The notes beneath the pieces were generated by a model. The model worked only from the letters and a program-made list of their open reading frames with translations, did not search any database and was not told the DNA's origin. The translations under genes were made by a program, and so were the position numbers. Positions 55,688-64,000 of a DNA stretch of 64,000 nt are shown in pieces. Positions within the stretch are counted from its first letter, which is position 1, and each line of letters opens with the position of its first letter. The DNA is from Galaxea fascicularis (taxonomy: Eukaryota; Cnidaria; Anthozoa; Scleractinia; Euphylliidae): the NCBI GenBank assembly GCA_948470475.1, contig OX419335.1, positions 41,233,025 to 41,297,024 of the forward strand. The letters are read 5' to 3'.

Positions 55688-56125
55688 GAAGGGAGGGTTG
55701 GGAGTACCTCCCACCCTCCCTCTCCCACTCTTCCGAGTGGAAGAAGGGAGGGTTGGGAGTACCTCCCACCCTCCCTCTCCCACTCTTCCGAGTGGAAGAA
55801 GGGAGGGTTGGGAGTACCTCCCACCCTCCCTCTCCCACTCTTCCGAGTGGAAGAAGGGAGGGTTGGGAGTACCTCCCACCCTCCCTCTCCCACTCTTCCG
55901 AGTGGAAGAAGGGAGGGTTGGGAGTACCTCCCACCCTCCCTCTCCCACTCTTCCGAGTGGAAGAAGGGAGGGTTGGGAGTACCTCCCACCCTCCCTCTCC
56001 CACTCTTCCGAGTGGAAGAAGGGAGGGTTGGGAGTACCTCCCACCCTCCCTCTCCCACTCTTCCGAGTGGAAGAAGGGAGGGTTGGGAGTACCTCCCACC
56101 CTCCCTCTCCCACTCTTCCGAGTGC
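55688..56125. repeat. 55-bp minisatellite, about 8 nearly identical copies
   Basis: The unit contains GGGTTGGGAGTACCTCCCAC with CCTCCCTCTCCC and CACTCTTCCGAGTG. Copies start every 55 bp and are essentially identical, so the array expanded or homogenised recently. Each unit holds two self-complementary parts. 55 is not a multiple of 3 and no stop occurs in the unit, so all frames on both strands stay open. Confidence 0.96.
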
Positions 56126-58823
56126 AATGTGTACCTTTCCTACTTTTCCTTTTTTATATTCTACATTCAAACTTAAGTTTTTTTACTTTATAAAGTTAAC
56201 AAGGAGACAGACAAGTTTGCCGCGTTTTGTTGCAGCACTTTATTTTCTCTCTGACTGTAATGTGAAGGGTTGGTTTTTTTATTTGCCATCTTTAATTTTT
56301 TTAGTTTATTTTTCTTTACTACATTTTCTAGACATATGAGTCATTTCGTGTTCTGCAGCTAATAAACATCTTATGTTTACTTTTTTATGAAATTCTGAGA
56401 AGAGCTTAACATTTGTCTTTCGGATTTAGATCTACATATTTGGTATTGCATTTACATCACATTCAAGTCTAAAATATCAGGAATTGTCCTTTATAGGGCA
56501 TATGAATTACTGGAAATATTTCTAGTTTTTGTGAAAGTTTATTTCTGACTTCATTGTCGGTTTTATAGTATGTTCCAATTGTAACTAATTGGGGTGTTTT
56601 TACTCGTTTGAACAGGAACCTTGAAATTTGGTTTGCCACTTATGAAAAAGTATTTTAAGGCCTATGAAGTCTTTTCCAAAACGGATAAAGAACGTGTTGT
56701 TATTTGAAAATTTTGAGTTTCAGGTTTCAAAATAATAAATCATAGGCTATCGAGTCATTTTCACAATCGGTGCTCTTATTTGAAAGTTTGTAGTGGAGGA
56801 AAAAAATAGTTCGTAAGGAAAACGGAAGACATTAAGGAAATATACTTATTTTCCATTTGAATCTATGTTATGGTAGTGTCCCATAAAGACGAATTGAAAG
56901 CCACTATATTCGAATTGGAATTTGTTCACTTACCTTGTTGTGTTCAGGGGTATCACAAACATCGCTGCAGTGCTACGACTAAAATAGTTGTTAACTATAG
57001 TACTATTTATGCCAAATTCTCTCTCTCTCCTCTCTCCTGTCCGGACTTCGGCAACTTTCTTCTTTGTCATTGCTAGTTAGTGAGTCTAGAACACACAGGT
57101 GTTTAAAACTAATGCGCTAGGATCTCTTGTATTGTTGCATTATTCAATCGTTTTAGATGACGAAGACCTCAGGAAAGTAAGAATTACATCTATGAAAAAA
57201 AGTTAGAATCCTGATACCTTCTCGCGAGAAGGGGAAAGCAAGTATCGCAAATTATCACCTAAAGCAGAAATTTAAAGTACTACGCCTGAAACTCTTATTT
57301 TGCATTTATATATTTGCAATCTTGAATGCATGTTTTAGACCACGACGACCCAAAAATACTGTAAGGATTAAATCATTGCGATCTGTAAGTGTAAGATAAT
57401 TCCGAAACCTTTTACGAGAAGAAGAGTCTAGTACCGTGAATTAAAAACCTTTTGACAAAACGTTTCGTAAGTGCACTTTGGTTTTAGCCGAGTTTAGATT
57501 GTGGAAACAGAATTTAGTAGGAACGCAAGAAAAACGAAATAGATTCGTAAAAACGTATTTACGAGAAGAAGAAACTATTAAGTAGCACAAAATAAAAGTT
57601 TTGGTAAAAAATGTTCTATTTGGTTTTTGGTTTTAGCCGAGCCTGGATTGTGAAAACAGAACTCGATAGCAATGCTAGAAAATTACAACAAGAATGAAAC
57701 GTGCGCAAAATATTTCCTAATTTCGTTGCAGAATTGTAAGTTCCGTTGCTGTTCATGCGAAGAAATAGATTTTAGTACTAAGAAGTAATATTTACAAATT
57801 CAAAGTGAAAAAATGTATGGAATAAACGGCTTGAGGTTCTGTTGTGGCACAAGTAAATTCAAGGTTCCTTGATTTATCAGGGCAGAGACCAAACTCTATT
57901 AGTTTCGTCTTCGATCAAAGCTGTAATCCTTAAATGTTTGTATGCTGTTACCCTTTGAACCTCTTCATTTTCTGTAATCATTATGGGAAAGCCTCTTAGA
58001 AATTATAAGTACAGTCTTTTGCCGGCTGGCAAACAGGTTAAAACAACTCGGTCGTATCTCAATCAAGGTGGTATTGTAGTTGTACAGCTTCAGCGTGTCC
58101 CTCGAATACTTGATAGGTTACACTTTACTGCTGATCTTGACTGCTCATTTCCTTGGCTTGTCCAAGATCCAACCGGATCAATTATGTCTTAGCTACTTCC
58201 AGTTCAACCTGTAGGCAGAAAATCATAAGCGTCAATTATGTATGATCTGACAGATGCATTGTTACAGAGTCAAGTTATGTATACAAGAAACAAGGTTTCT
58301 GCCGAAAAAAAGATCCAACAGTTGACGGTTTCAGGTTATATTCGTCATCCATTCACTATTATTTGAAAACACATCAAAGCAGGACGCAAAATCATCTATA
58401 CCATCGCGGGCCTATGGTATTGGCGTGGTCCGCTACACTTAAACGACAAAAATATGTTTTTGTTTTTTTCGATGTTCATTTCTAAAGAACACCTCTGAAA
58501 TAAGAAAGGCACTCTTAAATTAAGGAGCCTCCGGGCATATTTACAGCGGCTCGCATAATTTGCTTGGGTTGAACAAAATTTGACAGCAGAATTAAAGGTC
58601 TCTGAGCCAACTCACTCATGCATAACTGAAGACAAAAGTTAGGATTTGTGAAAGCAATGGCGTCACGCTCCCAGCGATCCTTTTAAAACTTGTAAGAGAT
58701 AATTTCTTCAAGTGAAATTGAGGTAAAGCTCTATGGAACTCAAAGTAGAAAGATACAATTCTTATGAATAATCGGCAGTAGAATGGAATTGAAAGATATG
58801 GAGATCTATTTTCAGCTGTTTAA
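56126..58823. other. Intergenic AT-rich region
   Basis: A 69-codon frame at 57983-58192 (MGKPLRNYKYSLLPAGKQ...) is the most protein-like stretch, but I do not recognise it. 57400-57700 has two loosely repeated blocks (TTTTAGCCGAG with TGGATTGTG or TAGATTGTG, GAAAACAGAA). Nothing else is seen. Confidence 0.35.
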
Positions 58824-59196
58824 AGGAGCTATGTCACGACGATTTTGTGGTTTTGGATCAATGCTTTCCAAAAACCGTTACTTATTTATACAAACAATGT
58901 TCCTGATAAACTATGAGGTGGATATCAAATTAATTTTATCAAAGAGAGCAACCCATAATATGATTTTTGTTGTTTTTTGTCGAGATAGCATCAAAACTTG
59001 AAAAAGTTGGCCCAACCTTTTCAAGTTTCAATCCATTTCCATCCTTGCCGCATTGGTAGCATCGGACGACATGAAACAGTTTTAGTGTCATAACAGTCTT
59101 AAATAACAAAACTAGACCATTATTTTTGGATCTCAATTGGCCGCAAGACATATTTTGAGCTTTAAAAATATGCTAAAATAGCGTGACGTAGCTCCA
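58824..59196. repeat. TTAA-flanked MITE, copy 2
   Basis: Same element as 27502-27864, same orientation, with TTAA at 58820-58823 and 59197-59200. It differs by a 14-bp segment near 58853 present here and absent from copy 1 and by a handful of substitutions. Confidence 0.9.
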
Positions 59197-60884
59197 TTAA
59201 ACTCTCCGCGATTGAGAGAGGTACGGTAGGCATCCCAATTTTTTCGCCTGGTTTGACATGGCCGAAGAAAGTTTTCCTGATGACCTTTGGTATGCAAATT
59301 TTCGAGGCCAACTCGCGTAACTTCTGAATGTCTTCTCCATGAAATTTCTAAAGGTACGTCTCGTCAAGATACATTGATTTGAAAGGCTGTTACTCCAAAG
59401 TATGGACTTGCAATAACCCTGTATTACCTCGCGTCGACAGCAGAATTTAGAATAACCATTGCTAACTTCTTCTTTTGTGTGTACTTGTATCAGTGAATCA
59501 CGAAGACAACATTTGCGCAACCCTGATTGAGTTTGTGGTCACTTAATAAGTCACTGAAGCCTGGCAAAATGTCGTTTTGACACGCGGGTCACTTTTTAGG
59601 CGGGTGAGGACCACCTCACGAGGTGGTCTCGGTCCGCCTGATTTTCTTGGCCCGCATGCCGACATATTTGCATTTACATAACAAATTAAATAAATTTAGG
59701 AGTGCTGGGTCTAAAATGAATGTCGTACAAATGGGGCTTAATTATGCATATTTTTTCCGAAATGCGATCAATGCAGGATATTTTAAATTTTTATCACACT
59801 GTGCTTTTATTATAAAAGGTTTTGAAATGTGTAAGTGTTCAAAATATTTTTTTGCTGATTTTAGGCGTCTTAAAAATGACCAAATTAATCTGTTTTCCTT
59901 CCAGTCGCAAACACCTGCGGAAAGTTAATGGCTAGAAGGTCGAAAAATCTTGTTAAGTTCAAATGTATATAGGTTTTAAATCTCTTACAAGTTTCAAAAA
60001 ACCAGCTCAAAGAAAAGCGACACCATCGAATTGAAGGCAATACTACAGAAGAAGGTGTTTTGGCTGAACGTTCTGTAGGTATGCAGTTTACTTTTGGATG
60101 ACCAAATTTCAAAGTATTGTTCTTGTAAAGAAAAGCAATATTTCAGCTTGAAATTACCAGCTTCGTCCCGTCCTGACTGGAAAATTTCTGACCCGGTAGG
60201 AAGAAAATATTGAAAGAGGAGCGTTGAGTTGTCCTTAGTTTAAGTCCCAGCAATTCTTTACCGAAGCTCAAAGAAAATCAACTATAAACCGAGGTAAAAG
60301 TAATCCATGTGGCTACAAAGAAGCTTAACTATGAAGTCTTTAATACCGGTTTCCTTACCGCGCAGTGTAAAACAAATCTAACTCCCAGTTCTTGCAATAG
60401 CAGTAAATGTATGCAGTGTTGGAGTCGTCGTAACTCGGACAGCAGGGAGATTGGGATATTTTGATTAAAATAACGCAAAAAAAGAGGACCTATAACAAGG
60501 TCAAAGAAATCTTACCTTCCCATAGTGGAATGTGTTTGACCAAATGTTATCCTGATGGCTGTATTTATCACTTGCTCCATTATCTCGGTTGTATTACTAA
60601 AACACTAGAGAAAACAAATGAACAGCATTAGGAAGAGTGGGATACATCCGAGTAGAAAAATAATGAAACCTGAACTGAAATTCTCTTTTTACACTATTTG
60701 AAGATCAAAGTGAAATTGCTTTTATGAAATTGAAATTCCTTCAATGAAATTATTTTACAAGAATGTGTGTGTGCGTGTGTAATCTTCTCGATGCCCAGTG
60801 GCATTCCTAAGAGGTTACCAAGGAGGTTTCTGCGACTCAACAGAGGCTCTTGGAGACAGGTGGTCAGCCCAACTACCCTTGTGT
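59197..60884. other. Intergenic
   Basis: A 107-codon - strand frame (59520-59197) begins in unique sequence and is unrecognised; its codon pattern gives no support. 59605-59640 has a GAGGTGGTC palindrome. No gene is called. Confidence 0.3.
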
Positions 60885-61165
60885 GAGAGAGCAGACCACA
60901 GCAACGCGAACTACGGTCCCTACTCTTTTCGATCAGTGTGTGGGTTCTTTTACGTCCCCATCCAGTTTTACGTGGGGAGGTGAAGGAGACAAGGCCAGCA
61001 GCTTAACGTCACTGCCCACCGACTGGATCATCTGAACCAAAGTAGACGTTGAGCACACAGCCAGAGTGATCTTACCAGGACCCTGGTTTGTGCACCGGTC
61101 TGGAGTTTGAACCCCCGACCTTCCGCTCAACAGTCTGGTTCTCTACAACTGAGGCAACCTGGCGG
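60885..61165 (-). mobile_element. tRNA-derived SINE, copy 2
   Basis: The - strand head contains CAGGTTGCCTCAGTTGTAGA (A-box region) and GGGGGTTCAAACTCC (B box), then GACCGGTGCACAAACCAGG and the body shared with 48045-48345, ending near AGAGCAGACCACAGC. It is better preserved than copy 1. Confidence 0.75.
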
Positions 61166-64000
61166 CGGTATTCTACTAGAATTCCATTCTTCAAGCCTAT
61201 CATCCTCAGAAATCATGAACCCACCGTCTTCCAAGTCTCCCCTCCCTTATTAGCAAGGTTTGCCGTTCCTGAAGATCTTACGCTTTCTGTTTTTCCTTGT
61301 TGTTGCAAGCAATCACTAAATTTAATCAAAGATGGATGGCAGAAAAGAAAAAAAAGAAAAAAATTTTATAGTTTAGGTTCTGGTGCTATGCGTAAAAGCC
61401 AACTAAAAAGAAACCGATTGGCAAAACGCAAAGGATTAGGTTTCCATGGGATTGTGGATATGTAAATGTTGTTTCACCTTTCCGTCCTGGAAACGATCCC
61501 AGAAACTCCTGAGGAGCACTAAAATTTTCTGTATACCTGGCGAAGGCACTAAAGAAAATCGATGGAAATCGGCAAAAATTTCTGTAACAACTTTAATTGT
61601 AATATTATAATAATTCTTTTTGTGGTCAGTACTGGCTGTTATGCCAGTCACCATAATGTCATCGGGTGCGTGAGTGAGAGTGTCCGTGACTTTTCGGAAG
61701 CTTTCGGAGTAATCTCACGAAGTGAGACCGAAAACACCCCAAGATTTACCGGAGTTATTGTAATCGATTTCAACCTGTTAACGTGGGTTGTAATGATAAT
61801 AACTGCTTTTTATACATTTTGTAATTGCTACCGTTTTATTGAATATTACATTTCAAATGAAAATATTTGGAGATTCAAAAACGTGGCGCAAGAGAAATCG
61901 TGGTACGAATGTCGAATGTCTCCGATCTCTGTGAGCCATACGTAGTCAAAACGTAGAACATTGTAGACTCGTTTTCCCATGTGCTTTGACGTGGCGGTCG
62001 TCTTGGCTATTTCGTGGTGATAATGATGAAGAAATCCCTCTTCGAGGACAGATCAGAAAGTGTGGTTTTGAAGTTCGTTTGACTGCTTAAGACTGGGGAT
62101 CCACTTTGCAAAAAAAATACAGGTTTGGATGCGAATTTACACGGCCGTGCTTTTATATCCTTCGATTCGTCTTGTATTTCCAAACAACTTTTATCAGTCT
62201 GATCAGTGAAGTTTGTAAAAAAACGTGCTCAATTTGAGTCAATAAATTGACCTAAATTGTGCTATACAAGAGCCTAGCAGTTCGCTTGCTTTGCTTTGCG
62301 TAGCTTTATTCGAGCCGAAAATAAAACGCCTTTGCATTTCAACGTTGCTTTGGTTTTGTGTATTGAACCATGAACACTGCCATGACATAAACTTGTGTGT
62401 TTGCCAGCGATCGAACCAACAATTTCCCTGTTTGTTGACTCGTGAATAATTGGATAGCTGGCGTGTGCTTGAAACCAGTGTTCCATTGATCAAACCAATG
62501 AGTTCACGTGAATCGAACCAGCGAGTTCACTAATCGAATCAGTGTGTTCACTCACAACTTATCGAACGGTGCTTGTAATACTCTACTAATTGTTTCCATT
62601 ACCATTTATTTGTACGTATGAAGAGATAGATTCTCACTGTGGGCAACTATTCAAATTTAGTGTTACTGTATTAAACATCGACCAACATCCCGCGTAAACG
62701 CTTTTGGCGTCTTGTTCTTTCTTGATAACAGCAAATTTATCTTAAGTATTATGTCAGTAGACACACTTTGATCTATTTACGACGTAATATGTGGCCCTTT
62801 GCGAGGTTATGCAGACTCGTTGTATCGATCTTTTCGTTGTAATCCGAATTCACGATCCTTATTATAATCATGCGAACTTTCATTTCTTTGACCTTTCACA
62901 AATCCCGAGATTTGTTTACTTAAAGCCTTTGATTACCTTAAATATCAAACAAAAATTTAAAGCAATTTCATTTATACTCTACGTAATTGACTTGTAACCC
63001 ATCCCCTCCAGTTATACATATCATAGTTGTCGATCGAAAGGGAGTACTCCCAACAATCCAGATAATCAACTGTACAAAGCTACTTTCCCTTTTTAGGCCA
63101 GATCTGAGATGTACATAAACAAAGACCATTCGTGAATTCTGGTATACCGAAAGGGTTCTGACAGAACAAAATCACGGCGGACACATCGCAAAACCTCTTG
63201 TGTACCATTGTGTCCACCTTTGCAATGTTGCACCCATTGGTGGAGAGAATGTCCATGTCGAACACTCAAATTTTAAAAGAATACTTAGCAATAAACTAAA
63301 ACTCCGCAACTCTTCTTGAACCATTGTGGTTGCTATTCACTACCAGTCACCACATGTCCTCCTTTAGGCCTTTTATTTTACATGATCGGCACTGGAAATA
63401 CCGTTGTAATAAAGAAAGAATAAAGATCGATACACAGGAGGGGCTTTGCTTCTGGAGTATGCTAACCCCTCGTGTGTATCGGCCTTAAGGTATAAATTAA
63501 AAACGCAAAGGATCTTGGCAACCTCGCTCGCCGGGCTTTCCCTCCGCTATTTTTTCTTTCTTGGGAAACCGCTATTGCGGTTGTTAACATATATTTGTTT
63601 TTTCGTCTTTCTATTCTGTGAAAGTATCGGGAGGTTTCACCGAAGAAACTGAAATTAAAATCGAAGCTTCAGACACCCGATGAACACTTGTGCTTGGATA
63701 TTTTGATAGAAACCACTGGAGAGCATTACTCTATCTGCAAAATATCGACAAACACTGAGTTTTATTGAATTGGTAACAATAAAAAAAGAGTGATTTGAAT
63801 TTAGATCAAGAATAGGGCACCCAGTATATGATAATCTTATAATTCTATGGCAAACCACCTTAAAATAAAGCTTTCAAAGTTACGCAAGGAATAATCAATA
63901 GAAACGAATCGTGCACATTCCAAGAATCTTCCGGCGCGTCAATAAACTAGTTCCTTTGATTTGAGAATCGCTGAAATCAAAACGTTGCTGATTTAATCAG
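61166..64000. other. Right-hand flank, no intact gene seen
   Basis: A 127-codon + frame at 61562-61945 has a hydrophobic stretch (LLTWVVMIITAFYTFCNC) but no recognised family. A - strand frame at 63265-63080 (MFDMDILSTNGCNIAKVD...) looks protein-like and could be an exon of a gene outside the window. 62400-62560 has several CGAACCA/GAATCGAAC-like short repeats. Confidence 0.3.

Noticed and set aside
55601..56339. Long open frames of 139-222 residues on both strands
   Set aside because: All derive from the 55-bp minisatellite, whose unit has no stop in any frame and whose length is not a multiple of 3.

Overview
The window is animal nuclear DNA. It is AT-rich, its genes are intron-split with GT-AG splice sites, and it carries many miniature inverted-repeat transposons, truncated LINEs, tRNA-headed SINEs and minisatellites. 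The gene content (ADF/cofilin genes with an ATG-only first exon, a lipase with a cysteine-rich N-terminal domain, a multi-Death-domain gene, a CaRF-like zinc-binding family) and the repeat style suggest an anthozoan cnidarian, probably a stony coral. The species assignment is inference; I saw no bacterial-type genes, rRNA or CRISPR.

Layout. 0-7.1 kb is repeat-rich: a broken unidentified exon, a 326-bp inverted-repeat element, a heavily broken protein-primed type B DNA polymerase relic of Polinton/adintovirus type, several MITEs and a LINE tail. 8.5-25.4 kb holds two ADF/cofilin paralogues on the + strand (8504-10177 and 22799-25429), with identical intron positions and phases, flanking one intronless class 3 lipase on the - strand (16685-17929). 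28.8-30.3 kb holds the first exons of a CaRF-like gene, with a degenerate duplicate near 47.5 kb. 32.3-43.4 kb is the main gene: seven exons, all introns phase 1, predicted 1335 residues. It encodes a protease-like N-terminal domain lacking the expected catalytic His and Ser, about 765 residues of acidic linker, then three consecutive Death domains, one per exon. From 43.4 kb to the end I found no intact gene: a Ty3/gypsy 3' end, two SINE copies, a LINE, two hAT-like elements with 5-bp target duplications, a 55-bp minisatellite and a TTAA-flanked MITE.

Functionally, the cofilins would sever and depolymerise actin, the lipase is probably secreted or GPI-anchored, and the Death-domain gene looks like an adaptor or scaffold for apoptosis or innate immune signalling. 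Nothing in the sequence ties these genes into one pathway. The Death-domain gene is the best candidate for an undescribed architecture.
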